Assembly: GCA_015179025.1 (NCBI GenBank)
Contig: WHUX01000182.1
Location: 43,164-107,163, forward strand
Source: Terfezia claveryi
Taxonomy: Eukaryota; Ascomycota; Pezizomycetes; Pezizales; Pezizaceae
Reading direction: 5' to 3'
DNA length: 64,000 bases
Shown: positions 10,379-21,390 of the stretch, in pieces
Layout of the letters: each line of letters starts with the position of its first letter
Numbering within the stretch: the stretch's first letter is position 1
Notes under the pieces: model-generated
The model's database searches: none
What the model was told of the DNA's origin: nothing
The model's input: only the letters and a program-made list of their open reading frames with translations
Program-made: the position numbers and the translations under genes

Positions 10379-12507
10379 ATGCCAAAATATACCGAACGGC
10401 AGCTGCAGGAAGCAGTCAAGCATGCAAAACGAGAGCCAGAGGTACCTACTCAACGTATTGCCGAGCTGTATGGGGTAAACTGCAAAATATTGCGCCGGAG
10501 AGTACTAGGTACGTACCAGGATAGGGCTACAGCACATCGGCATGAGCAATTATTCTCCCCTAGTGATGAGAGGGCAATCGCAAACTATGCTGGAATCATG
10601 GCAGATGCGAATTTTCCGCTGGGTCCAGAACTTCTACGACAAATTGTGCAAGCGATTGTTAACGAGAGGCAGATACTCCAGAAAGTCAACCCACCTTCCT
10701 CCAAGATCCCAAATAGCCTTCCAAGCTCTTCTAGCAGTGCCAGCACTCCCAGCGCCAGCACTCCCAGCGCCAGCACTCCCAGCGCCAGCACTCCTAGCGC
10801 CCCTATCCATGTTATCTGCATGCACTGGGTGGATAGATTTCTTGACCGCAACTCAGGCTTCAAAAAAGTCTATATTCGTTACCAAGAGCGAGCACGCGCA
10901 GCAGCAACAAATAATACCGAGCTACAAGCTGATTTTCTTCGAAAGCTTGCGAATCTAGTGCGACGGAAGAAGATAGCTCAGGATGATATCTGGAATTGTG
11001 ATGAGAAAGGTATTACAATGGGAAGAAATAGTAGGCGGACTACGGCAATTGTATGAGTTAGAAGTAAGGCTACAGCTATGACAGAGGGTTCTCGTGAGTT
11101 TTGCAGTGTATTGGAGACAGTCAGTGCTGGGGGAGAGATTATTCCACCATTTATTGTTTGGCAGGGGAAAACGCATCGGGAATCCTATTATCGGGAGGGA
11201 GGGGTTGAGTATGAAGCCACATTTGCAGTATCTCCAAGTGGATATATGGATGATGAGTTTGGGTTTGAATATATGAAGCAGCATTTTGAGCCTTATACTC
11301 GTTGGGGGGTAGGAGGGGGTGCTTGTGAAGTTTATGATGGTGATCCACTACCATGATGTCTAATTGTGGATAGCCATTCCTCTCATGTGGCATGGTGAGT
11401 TGTCAAATATGCTCTTGATCATAACATTCATATGATCTATCTTCTATCTAAGTCTACCCACCTTCTACAACCTCTTGATGTTGGCTGCTTTTCTTTATTA
11501 CAATGGACTTATGAACGCAACCTCAGCACATGGCTACGCAGCAACCCTTTATTGGGAATAAATAAGGTTGAGTTCCTTAATATTCTTCAACAGACTCGAA
11601 AGGAGGTTTTTACCAATGATATTATTCAGAGTGCATGGAGAGCTGCCCGTTGCTGGCCGATTGATCGCTCAGTTCAACCTCCTCCTCCTCCTATTGCTGT
11701 TGTCTCAGTTGCAAGTGCTGTCTCACATGCGGTTTCACCCGCATTGGGAACTATTTCAGATACTCCAACACGGCTTCGCAAGGCCGCTCGAGAAGTTGAA
11801 GAGATAATCCAACAGAAGTTGAATGATAGTGAGAAAGGGATGGTTTATGAGCTTATTGATCTTTATACAGAAAAGGTTACACAGTATCGGGATATTGCCC
11901 CTCGTGCTGAAACTCTCAATAAGCTTCGGAATGGCAAGGTTCTTAAAGGGAGAAAGAGATCCAGACATGTTGGAGAAGCTCGAGTACTAACTCACCAATA
12001 TGTTAATGAAGGGATTAAGAAGCTTGAAGAGTTAGAAGCAGCAAAAGCTGAGAGACGGCGAATTGCAGAAGAAAAAAAAAACTTGCAGGACAGAAGAAGG
12101 CAGCTAAAGAGCTTCTAGATCAGCAGTGGAAGATTGAACTAGAACGATATCGTAACGTTGAGATACCAGCATGGCAAGCAGAGTGTACAGAGATTGATCG
12201 GGCTTGGGCAGCTGTTAAGGCAGCTCAAGGATCAAAGCGAGCTGGGAAAAAACCTTCCTATCCTATTCGGCTAAAGCGTCCTTTAAAGCCTAAAGGGGGG
12301 GGTATTGGAGGTGGTGATCTTTCTATGATAGTTGAAGAGGGATTAGAGAATGCAGTTGATAAAGATATTGCACTAGGGATAGATGCGGAGGTTGAAGATA
12401 GTGCAGATGAAGAGGATTTGGTGAATTCAATGAGAGCTCTTGATATTGCCTATTTTGCTGATGTTAGTATACCTATCTCTTACCCTGCCATTTTCTTATT
12501 ACTATAA
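10379..12507 (+). pseudogene. Fot/pogo-type DDE transposase, broken
   Basis: The enzyme would cut and paste the surrounding element. It starts with a helix-turn-helix (MPKYTERQLQEAVKHAKREP...IAELYGV, residues 1-40), then a CENP-B-like DNA-binding part. A serine-proline linker with four SASTP-type repeats (15-bp units, about 10745-10800) follows. The DDE core has NCDEKGI (first Asp, about 11000), IVDSHSSH (second, about 11365) and LLQPLDVG (third, about 11470). The tail is basic and coiled. Reading frame 2 runs throughout to 12070, interrupted by TGA at 11054-11056, a TGA after 11350 and another near 11398. A one-base shift in the A run at about 12069-12078 moves the acidic C-terminus (to 12507) to another frame. 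All three Asp residues are present, so inactivation looks recent. Confidence 0.85.
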
Positions 12508-12821
12508 CAATCTTTTTTATAATTTTTCTAACATAAATATAGATGCATAGCTAAGCTATGCTAGTACTTATGAGCTTATTCATATGATATTCCGCATATG
12601 GTAGGGACTGAAGAGGGTAGAGGGGGGTTTTTGGAGAGCTTAAATTGGAAGGGTGGGTTATTGGGTATTAGATTAATTTTGATAAGATATGAGAGCTACC
12701 ATGTTGTAGAGCGTAGTTGTTTCCATAGTTACGCAACTGTCTATGATGAAGTTTTTACTCTCGATGCTTAGATATATTGTGTGTTTCTCTTGCAGGGGGG
12801 GCTGCAGGAGGGATTTCAGGG

Positions 12822-12861
12822 GTGGCCACTAGACGGTGATTGGTCACTTCCCCCCCGCCAA
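12822..12861 (-). repeat. Right terminal inverted repeat of pogo element
   Basis: Mirror of 10198-10237, ending in CCCCCCCGCCAA. Confidence 0.9.
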
Positions 12862-13421
12862 GGGTAGCGTACTCACTACCTTTTATGATCTAGTGCTAAG
12901 CTAATGATAATGAATTCAATGACCACCCTGTTCTAGGGCACGACTAAGACAGAATATACAGAAATAAATCAGGAGAACGACCGAGCTGATGCGCAGCTTG
13001 AGAAATGAAAGGTTGATTGATTCTACAAGAGGAACTCGAAGGCCTATATATACCTTCGCCTGCCCTTATAACAAATAAAACCAAGAACAGCACACATCAC
13101 TTCCTTGCGCTCCCCTCCCTCGCATCCCCCATATATTTTAGAGTACAGCATATATTCCCCTTTCCTATCATTAATTTTTATGAGGAGAGGGACCAGATTT
13201 AGTTGTCACCCAATTGAACCCGTGGGGATTCCACACAGCTCTTCTTTTCCCAAGGAGGCTGGTGCTTTTCCCCGGTCGGTCGTGAGCGTGCCCAGGCTAG
13301 CTGCATGCGAGTCATGATCATTTGTAAAAATCGAAAGTTGACTGCGTTGCAATGAAATAAGAAGTAACTTTCAAAAGTTCATCAATTGTGAATGAAAGTA
13401 TGAATGAAGTGAGTTACAATA
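12862..13421. other. Non-coding: between pogo element and PD-(D/E)XK-like gene
   Basis: I see no gene. ACTCACTACCTTTTATGATCTAGTGCT at about 12870-12896 resembles TAGTCACTACCTCATATAATCTAGTGCT at about 6005-6032, on the far side of the palindrome. The segment 13330-13421 holds the presumed 3' untranslated region of the minus-strand gene. Confidence 0.4.
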
Positions 13422-15253
13422 TCACATGTTTCTTCCCCCTACCATGAGGTTCCTCCACATCCCGAAGAAGCCCTCTTTGCCGCTTTCCCCCGCCCACTCC
13501 TTCAATTTCTCCACCACCTTACACAACCTAAACGTCTCTGCCACGCTTTCCGTGGAGCCCATATATATCGGCCCCATCTGAATCACTTCCCACTCCCCCA
13601 CTGTTACCCCTGCATCTTCCAGATCTTGCCCATCGTCCACTCCGATATCGGCCCTCGCCTCTACCATAAACATCCAATGCAAAAACCACACATGGCCCAC
13701 CACCACCACTGCCGGCACGGGCGGAATTCCATCCACATTAACTCCCCGTTCACCGGTAACCCTGCCTGCTAAGTTCGCCATTCTCGTCAACAAAGCCACC
13801 CCTGCTATACCAACCTGATACCCACCCTCACCGTACTCCCCCGACATGCCCTTAAGCTCCACTGGGACTACGGTCGGGCTCCCTGCAACGCTTACATCAT
13901 CTAACACACTCCACTCCTCGTCTCCCAGGTCGTTCAGTTTTAAAAGTCCCAACCTCGACTTTTCTACCTCCCTCAACAGCGGGTGTCTACGGTTAAGCTG
14001 TATCACATAAGCAACTTTGCCATTCGCAATACTTCTCCCGTATAATTTCGGAAGTAGAGCCTGATCGAGCAACTTTGTCTGTGCCTCGCACACGACGACC
14101 AGAGGGATTGTGGGTGAGGTGCTTTTGGGAGTGAAATATGCAATGAGATCCTCTAGCTGGTTGGGGGCAACGGAGGTGGAAGCAGGTGATGGAGGAGGAC
14201 CACATAGAATCGACCGAACGATAGGATACCAGCTGGATTCATCTTCATTTCTTGTAAATAACTGTAGTGCGGCGGAGTTGATTGAGAGGATATGGCTTAA
14301 AAGCGATTTTGCATTTTCGACATCTGGCTCCATACAGCTAAACGCTTGTGGGGGAAAAAAGCTCATTGTGCAGGATGGGTGTATCTCCAGAATTGGCTAA
14401 AGTAGACACGTTAGCAAACATCATGTATAGGTTAGGGATGTGAGATATGCAGATGGACCTTCAGTACTCCTGGGATATAGCCTACGCCAAATATAGTCTC
14501 ATTGAATCGCTTCACAATACTAGTTACATGACTAGGCGGTTGGTTTGGGGCAGGGTTTCCCTCGTGGTAAGGGTTGCCGAGGTGGACTTTCGGTGATGCG
14601 CTTATGAGTTGGGAACGAAGATAGCGCGAGGTTGTCGTTGATACCTTTGTAGGGGAGGATTTGGCGGGGCTGGGGGGCCGCTGGGAGGCGGATGCGATGG
14701 AGGGGGGGTTATAGCTCAAGGGGGGAGGGGGAATCAGAACGGAACTTTGACCGAGGCGGCCAAAGGAGGTGCTTCGAGTAGGCTCACTAACAGTCGTGCT
14801 TCCGGGGGTGGATATCAAGGAAAGAGTGCTAGGAACGTAGAGAGCGTGGTGGCTAGGCCGGTCAGTGGGGTTGCAAGGTTGAGGGGGGATGCGACGATAG
14901 TTGTGGAAGATGCTTGACGCTGGCGGGCGTTTTCTCGGCTGGGCTGCATCAAGGGTTGACATATCTGCGCCGTTCAAGGTGATGGGGGGAGAATGTGGGC
15001 AGTCGCTAATATAGGTACTGGGCTTGAGCTGGTGCCGGCCGCCGCCAGAGCTAGCAAGTGTATGGGGGTGCAGATATGTGAATGTAGACTTCTCCGGGAC
15101 AGACGAGAGCCAGTAAAGGATGCGTTCATGGAAAGATGAGAGGGGCTGTGATGCCGTGAGCATGCGAGGTGTTGTTCGCGTAGTGGCACGATGCAGGAGA
15201 GACGATGGTGGAAAGCTTGTGTTTGCTTGTTCTTGGTAGGCAGAGTATGTCAT
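13422..15253 (-). CDS. Fungal PD-(D/E)XK nuclease-like protein, one intron, apparently intact
   Basis: Two open frames join across a 71-base intron (14467-14397; GTACTG..GCTAAC..TTTAG) in phase 0, giving about 586 residues. Exon 1 (15253-14468, 262 residues) starts with a short domain containing HERILYWLSSVPEKSTF, then a long Ser/Pro/Thr-rich linker, which is the usual N-terminus of this family. Exon 2 holds the nuclease-like fold. The likely active-site pair is VPVELKG (E-x-K, about residues 442-444), followed by YQVGIAGVALLTRMANL, with Asp candidates near 428. The end GPIYMGSTESVAETFRLCKVVEKLKEWA fits the family's C-terminal block. The start is the first ATG of the open frame. Known: proteins of this class are widespread in Pezizomycotina, often in accessory regions, with no settled function. 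Inferred: nuclease activity. No stop or frameshift was seen, which contrasts with its transposon neighbours. Confidence 0.75.
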
Positions 15254-16574
15254 GTTGTTCGTTTATGGTTTGTGGTTTGATATGGACGTTCTGTTCTGTT
15301 GCTCTGTGTTTGCTGTGGCGCAAGAGACATAAACGCACGAGCCGCCCGCTTTGGTGGCTTTGTACCTGCCGGCGTGGCTGCCACCACAATAAACGGTATA
15401 TGCCAACAGCTTCTTCCATGTGTATAAAAGCAACCGGTAGCAAACAAATTCCAACCGAAGTCGCACATTGTGCATACTTATGTAGCTCTCCACTACCTCA
15501 GATACATCGCCAGACTCGATATTATGGTTGTTTATTATGTATATTCTCTCCCATCCAGTCTTGGATGATAGGAGAATAAAATACATGTCTGGAAGTGCAT
15601 AAAATGCGTCTCATTCCATACTAAGAAACAGCGGCCTGGCAAGAACACACTATGTGACTTTTTTTTTTTTTTTTTTCTTTTTTTCGGAGTCTATACGTCT
15701 GTGGAGGCTAGGCTATGGGACGGCCCCGTTCCTAGTCTGGTTGGCACAACGACCCTCGTAGAGGCCCCGTTCCACCCCTTTGAAGGTTTGGTACTGTATA
15801 AGATGGGGAAGCGGATCACGACAGGGATCCGGATCAGGTTTCTTGGCACGGCATATCTGGAAGTTCGCATCGATATCTCGGCCAATTCCACTCCAATAGC
15901 CACCAAACTTTGCGGAAGTGCTTCTGTGAGTGCACTGGGCCCTCTGTGTACTCACTGCAGCCCTAGCGCCCTTTCGTGTGATGCATACTATTTGGGCATG
16001 GGTGGAGGTCTCATAATGCCAATTATGAGCCGTGCAGGCTCTATGTTCTAGAATATCATGGTATATACATGTGGAAGCTATGTGCAAAGTTCTAGCGTAA
16101 TCAGGTGAATGGTCATTGAGCTATTGATATTCAAAAAATAATATGAGACATGAGATCCAAATTCGCATTAGTGTTGTCTCAGTTCCACCCAGTGCGTGCC
16201 CCCATATGTAGAGCAACTAAATACAGGAGAGAGAACAAGATAACAAGGCAGGTAACAAGGTAACAAGGCGGGAAAACAAGAGGCGGGTAACAAGTTAACA
16301 AGGCGAGAAAACCAGTTGTTGCGTAAGGGGAGAAGAGAAGACAGGAAGAGAGAGAGCGGACTGGCCTCTATATAGATAGCCAGCCCCGCGGAGACCGAAC
16401 GCAGAACACAACAGAAGACCATGGAAGAACAGAGAGAAAGGCAAATGACAAGGAGCGATATAAAGCTAGAAAACTATATAGCTTACATATCCGTGAGGTC
16501 TAGATCTGGTGGAACCTTCGCGCAGATTCCAGAGATGAGCGAATACCTGGTTGAGATTCCCGGGATGCGGGCGG
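15254..16574. other. Non-coding: upstream of PD-(D/E)XK-like gene
   Basis: Contains the presumed promoter of the minus-strand gene. Also visible: a poly-T run with one interruption at 15659-15684; TAGTCTGGTTGGCACAAC at about 15734-15751, a motif dispersed elsewhere in this window; and a short GGTAACAAGGCGGG-type tandem at about 16240-16310. The ORFs that cross this region in several frames have no recognisable product. Confidence 0.4.
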
Positions 16575-17012
16575 TTGTCTTTAGCAGGTCAGGGTCAGGG
16601 GTCAGGGATCAGGGATCAGGGTTGCCGGGATAAGAACAATATCCAAAGAACCGGCATTAGCACACTGAAGTTGTGCTGGGTCAAGGTCGGGTGGAAGCCG
16701 CACGCAAACATAAGCTGGCGAGTGCGTTGGTCGCCAGTATGTACCGGGGCCGAGGTTCTGGGTCATGTGGGGCCGCACGTGAGCATAGGCAAGTGCGTTG
16801 GTTGCCAGTATAGCTCCGGGGCCGAGAGTTCGAGGTCAAGGATCGAGGTTGCTGGGATCGGGGCAATAGCCAGATTGCCAGCGATAGCACATCTCGTGCT
16901 GAGTCGGGGTTGTGTGCAGCCACACGTGAGCATAGGCTGGCGAGTGCGTGGGTCTCCAGATGTACCGGGGCCGCGGTTTCGGGGTCAAGAGACAAGGCGA
17001 AGGTATGATCCA
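16575..17012. repeat. GC-rich imperfect tandem repeats (about 75-150 bp)
   Basis: Three diverged copies of GCCGCACGTGAGCATAGGC(TGGCGA)GTGCGTTGGTCGCCAGTATGTACCGGGGCCGAGG-type sequence begin near 16697, 16772 and 16919. A short GGGTCAGGGATCAGG array lies at about 16587-16625. There is no convincing coding content; the ORFs on both strands follow the repeats. Confidence 0.75.
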
Positions 17013-18170
17013 TAACAATCTAGCTGTGGAAGGGGCGAATTACAGGCTGAATCTCAGGCTTGTGCTTGCCATTAGCTAACCTATCACTATATTATAACTA
17101 AGAACATTAGACAGGCAACCATGGCAGACACCAAACTTACCACACTCCTTTGCTTGCTCTCATTCTCTCAGCGACTTGTCGGCAGTAGCTGCTAGAAATA
17201 GCTGCTTGCATGTACGTGATGGAGGTGCACTTACAGAAAGCACAACTCTTGTGCCCATTTCTTACCAATCACTATGGTACAAAAAAAGTGAGTAAGGAAA
17301 ATACTCACCTCAATATTCACCTCAATGTATGTACAACATGTGAATGGTATAGGGGATAAAAAGGTGACCTATAAGGTGTATCGAAGAATTCTATAATGAG
17401 TAAGCATATGATTATCCTGGCTCACATGCAGTGCATGTTTTGTATGGGCGTTACTTACTGAAAACTCATATGAAAAGATTTTCACATGTAGTGAGCACAA
17501 TTGAAGGCTGAAGTGAGCATGTCAGTGGAGCCATAAGTGAGCCACTGTTACGCACTTTTCCTGTGAACGTAGATATGAGCAACTAGAATATTGTTGTGCA
17601 TAGACCTCTTTCAAAAGTTATTGTGCTAATATAAACTACATTGTGCGCACACATCTTACTTCACATCATTGCACATTACATACATATTGCTTCCGAGTCA
17701 TATCATTGTGCGCACATCTTACTTTACATTTGTTAATTGCATACATATTACTTCATATCATTCTGTACATATCTTACTCAATATCATTGCACATATATTA
17801 CTTCATATTATTGCGCATACTAATACTCACATAGGAGCCAATAAGTGTAGAAGTATTTAGTCTGGTTAAAATATTATAGAATTGATAAGGCAAGAGGGTG
17901 AACTGTACAGAGAGAACAGAAGAAAAAGTACGAGGAAGGGAAGTATATATACAACAAGGCTCGGGATGCCAAGACCGATCATTAAGACTAACAATATAGA
18001 CTTCCCGACGAGAATAATAGATAACGAGAGTCGTGCTGTGTGGGCTTGGTATTATATGGGCTAAGCTAGGCAATAAAATTACTCGATTGGGAAAACATGA
18101 AGATCTAGGTGTAATGGCGGGGGTGTTGTCCAATCAGACTATAGGTGTAATCAACTATTAGATCGAGACT
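17013..18170. other. Non-coding: AT-rich with loose tandem repeats
   Basis: From about 17640 to 17825 a loose array of CATTGTGCGCACATCTTACTT / ATTGCACATATATTACTTCAT units repeats with drift. The rest, including 17275-17600, is rich in GTGAGT/ACTCAC words, like 20040-20420. No gene recognised; the 60-residue ORF at 17882-18064 has no features. Confidence 0.45.
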
Positions 18171-18178
18171 AATCAACT

Positions 18179-19813
18179 CACCTGTGGCATGCAGGGGTCA
18201 CATAAGCTAAGAATGAGGGGATCGTTGCGAATCCCCTATTCTTAGCTTATCTGCACTCTAGGGGATCCCCCCACCGCAAATTTTCTAGCTAAGCTTGGCG
18301 TCAACCGTAGTCACTTTTGAAAAATATAGCAAAGAACAATGGGGTTTGTGTACGTTTCTTACATATGTGCATATATGTATTCATACCAGCTCATCTGAAT
18401 TTCCCACCACTATACTATTATTGCCTCCCTAGGAGCGGTGACTAACATCATTGAGACTTCTCGAAATCTCGCATCTTTAGTAAAGATAGAGAATAGAATT
18501 TGATAAGATCCAGCCTCTGCAGCGTCTTAAGCTAGCCGATTTAAGACGCTATCGCATCCAGCCTCTGCAGCGTCTTAAGCTGGCCGATTTAAGACGCTAT
18601 CTATCCAGCCTCTGTAACGAGACTAGCCTCTGTCTTACCCTAAACCTGAGCGGGCTTGGCACTGAGCGGGCTTGGCATTATGCTAGCTTGTTACTTGTAG
18701 TAAGCTTGGCATACACTAAATAAAATTACTAGATTGGGAAAATGGGAGGATTACTTAAATTGTAATATTGAAGTAGATAATCGATGTGATGTGATATGTG
18801 AGATATGAACAAATTACAAACGGCTATCTATTTCATATTGTATTCCCATACATCGGGGTTCCTAAATCAAAAGTCAAATAGAATATTGGTAGTAGGATCC
18901 GAGTCTATTTAACAAGACTTATAGATAACTGGAATATAAACTCAACTTGTAATAACAGCACCTATATTCTATGTAGACGAGACTATATTGCTGCTAGACT
19001 AGTCTGGTTGGCACAACCCCCCCGCAACCTATAATGATTGATAATAATTGAATGTATAATGCTTATATCAAGTTTATATCTTGTGAATTATATTGGTTAG
19101 TTAAGTATTATTATTATTACTTGTTTATGGTGCAGTGGATTGGGTTTTGAGTTCAAGTTTATTATAATTGGCAGGTCAGAGGTTCGATTCATCCTTTCAT
19201 TTTTACATTTTGGTTTTTTTTAGACTTTATTTCACCATTAAGACTGTGACACAATGCCAAGCCCGCACAATGCCAAGCCCACTCAGTGCCAAAGCACAGG
19301 TTTAGGGTAAGACAGAGGCTAGTCTCGTTACAGAGGCTGGATGGATAGCCTCTTAAATCAGCCAGCTTAAGACGCCGCAGAGGCTGGATGCGATAGCGTC
19401 TTAAATCGGCCAGCTTAAGACACTGCAGAGGCTGGATGCGATAGCGTCTTAAATCGGCCAGCTTAAGATGCTGCAGAGGCTGGATCTTATCAGATTCTAT
19501 TCTCTATCTTTACCAAAGATGCGAGATTTCGAGAAGTCTCAATGATGTTAGTCACCGCTCCTAGGGAGGCAATAATAGTATAGTGGTGGGAAATTCAGAT
19601 GAGCTGGTATGAATACATATATGCACATATGTAAGAAACGTACACAAACCCCATTGTTCTTTGCTATATTTTTCAAAAGCGACTACGGTTGACACCAAGC
19701 TTAGCTAGAAAATTTGTGGTGGGGGGATCCCCTGGGGTGCAGATAAGCTAAGAATAGGGGATTCGCAACGATCCCCTCATTCTTAGCTTATATGACCCTG
19801 CATGCCACAGGTG
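18179..19813. mobile_element. Non-autonomous hAT-like element, copy 1 (1635 bp, 8-bp target duplication)
   Basis: The ends are CACCTGTGGCATGCAGGGG... and its reverse complement. The element is flanked by AATCAACT at 18171-18178 and 19814-19821, an 8-bp target duplication as made by hAT transposases. The terminal inverted repeats are about 500 bp long. They hold a subterminal hairpin (ATAAGCTAAGAAT..ATTCTTAGCTTAT) and two to three 48-bp units, each with its own hairpin (AGCGTCTTAA..TTTAAGACGCT). The unique centre (about 18690-19250) has no long ORF but carries a tRNA-like stretch. A second copy of the same length, in opposite orientation, lies at 39842-41476. Confidence 0.9.
19122..19196 (+). 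other. tRNA-like stretch (degenerate A and B boxes) inside hAT-like element
   Basis: TGGTGCAGTGGAT (about 19129-19141) resembles a Pol III A box. GGTTCGATTCA (19181-19191) is one base from the B-box consensus, at a tRNA-like spacing. A run of eight T's follows at about 19213-19220. The T-arm stem pairs poorly, so this is not a functional tRNA. It could be a tRNA-derived (SINE-like) segment captured by the element. The second copy has the same sequence on its minus strand at about 40461-40533. Confidence 0.4.
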
Positions 19814-19821
19814 AATCAACT

Positions 19822-20542
19822 ATTATACTGAAGTATATAAATAATTTATATAAGATATCTCTCGAGTATCTAATATTCACTCCTACTATTATAGGCCATC
19901 TCGCAGGCAATCTAAGAGTCATACCAAAAGCTGTCCGACTCTCAAAACTGTCATGAGCTATGTCACGGGCAATCTAATAGTCATACCAAAAGTATGTAGT
20001 AAACATGTAAGTAAATAAATATAGAGGCATAATATAGTGAATGAACTAGTGAATAAAGAAGCATCGCATGTAGTAAGTGAGTGGAATGAGGTGAGTCATA
20101 GAGGAATAAGAAGTGAGCAAACTATACTAACCTCCAGTGAGTGACAAGCAAGCTCACTTTATATGGGTGCCGTGGTAAGTAAGGGAGTGAATCATGAGGG
20201 TGAGTAGTTCAACTACTTCACCATCCTTCACCCATTGGCGCACACTTTTACTCACCATTGAGAAATGACTCACTAGAATGTTCACATTGTCACCCACGAT
20301 ATGAGCATAGAGGTGAGTTACTCACTCATAATTCACGTAATCTACTCACTTCCATACAAAGTTTGTACCATAGTGCAATATGGTATAGCGCAATCCGGCT
20401 TATGAGTAGGTATTGTGTTGTGAGATGAGTGAGTTGAACCAGTTTGATACAATATCTCATGCAACAGAGATGAATCGGGCTATGCTATTTTGAAAAGCAA
20501 TATGCCACACTTGAAATTAGATGTGTGCTAGTCTATCCGACT
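19822..20542. other. Non-coding AT-rich spacer
   Basis: No gene seen. GAGTGAG/CTCACTC words are frequent between 20040 and 20420. GTCATACCAAAAG is repeated at about 19918 and 19980 within a diverged 60-bp duplication (ATCTCGCAGGCAATCTAAGAGTC / TGTCACGGGCAATCTAATAGTC). Confidence 0.4.
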
Positions 20543-20754
20543 ACCGTAGAGACTCGAGTTATTCGGTAGCGCTATCACATACATATGCTATGTCCAAGAT
20601 ATATTTGTATAGTAAATTCTGGTGGATGCTGTACGCTCGAGCGAAGGCAGCTTGTACCACTTCTGGTGAAGTTCCTAAGTTAAGCTCAGCAGAAACACAC
20701 AGGACATTGCATATATATGTGATAGCGCTACCGAATAACTCGAGTCTCTACGGT
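20543..20754. mobile_element. Small foldback/MITE-like element, 212 bp
   Basis: ACCGTAGAGACTCGAGTTAT.. at 20543-20590 is matched by its reverse complement at 20707-20754; about 47 bases pair with a single mismatch. The 116-bp loop has no coding content. An ORF crossing it (20521-20829) is an artefact. No target duplication was identified. Confidence 0.8.
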
Positions 20755-20990
20755 TTAATCCCACTTGGCAGACATTGCAGCTACCAGCTCAGCTATGCTA
20801 CCTTAGAGTGGCAATACATGCTAGTGTAGTTGTCCCACTAAGGTTGCGCAATGCTTGTGCAGGCAATAGTCTTATTTGGTGAAACCTAGTCTGGTGGGCG
20901 ACACCTTTAGTCTTTGTGTTCTCGTGGTCTCTCAATATCAGTGAAAACCATGCTCCCTATATGTATGAAAACAATGCTTTCATCGTCTCT

Positions 20991-21390
20991 CAATATGAGG
21001 GGCTTTTTATTGATATTGAGCTTGCTCATCTGGAGTGTTTTCATGCATATGAGGATATCGGGCTTGCTCATATTGAGTGTCTTAGACTTGCTCCTATTGA
21101 GTCTTTCCATGCATATCGGGCTTGCAGCTTGCTTATGTTGTGTGTTTTTATGCATATTGAGCTTGCTTATGAGAGACCACGAGAGTGAACAACCCCAATA
21201 TCAATGAAAACACTCCACATAAGTAAGCTCATTATGTATGAAAACACTCAATATGAGCAAGCCGAAGACACTCAATATAAGCAAGCCTGATATCCTCATA
21301 TGCATGAAAATACTCAACATGAGTAAGCTCAATATGCATGAAAACACTCAATATGAGCAAGCTTAATATCAATGAAAAGCCCCTCATATT
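20991..21390. repeat. Foldback of about 200-bp arms made of short repeats
   Basis: CAATATGAGGGGCTTTTTATTGATATTGAGC at 20991 pairs with its complement ending at 21390. In between, the phrases TATTGAGCTTGCTCAT and TTTCATGCATATGAGGATATC are repeated on the left arm and inverted on the right arm, with a turning point near 21190 (ACCACGAGAGTGAACAAC). Every arm is itself an array of 30-50-bp units. Confidence 0.75.

Larger units (their letters stand above)
10198..12861 (+). mobile_element. Fot/pogo DNA transposon, 2.66 kb, with 40-bp terminal inverted repeats
   Basis: The ends are TTGGCGGGGGGGAAGTGGCC... at 10198 and its reverse complement ending at 12861. The 40-bp repeats differ at only two positions. 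Between them lies one transposase frame on the plus strand. Pogo elements normally duplicate a TA target; I see TG before the left end and GG after the right end, so the TA is not visible. The element abuts the giant palindrome to its left. Confidence 0.85.

Noticed and set aside
10198..12863. TA target duplication for the pogo element
   Set aside because: Bases flanking the 40-bp repeats are TG and GG; I could not shift the ends to obtain TA on both sides.
15701..16087. Overlapping ORFs on both strands of about 120 residues
   Set aside because: No recognisable domain; the segment shares the dispersed TAGTCTGGTTGGCACAAC motif and is more likely non-coding repeat.
19122..19196. Functional tRNA gene
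   Set aside because: B box is good but T-stem, acceptor stem and anticodon arm do not pair; treated as tRNA-like remnant only.
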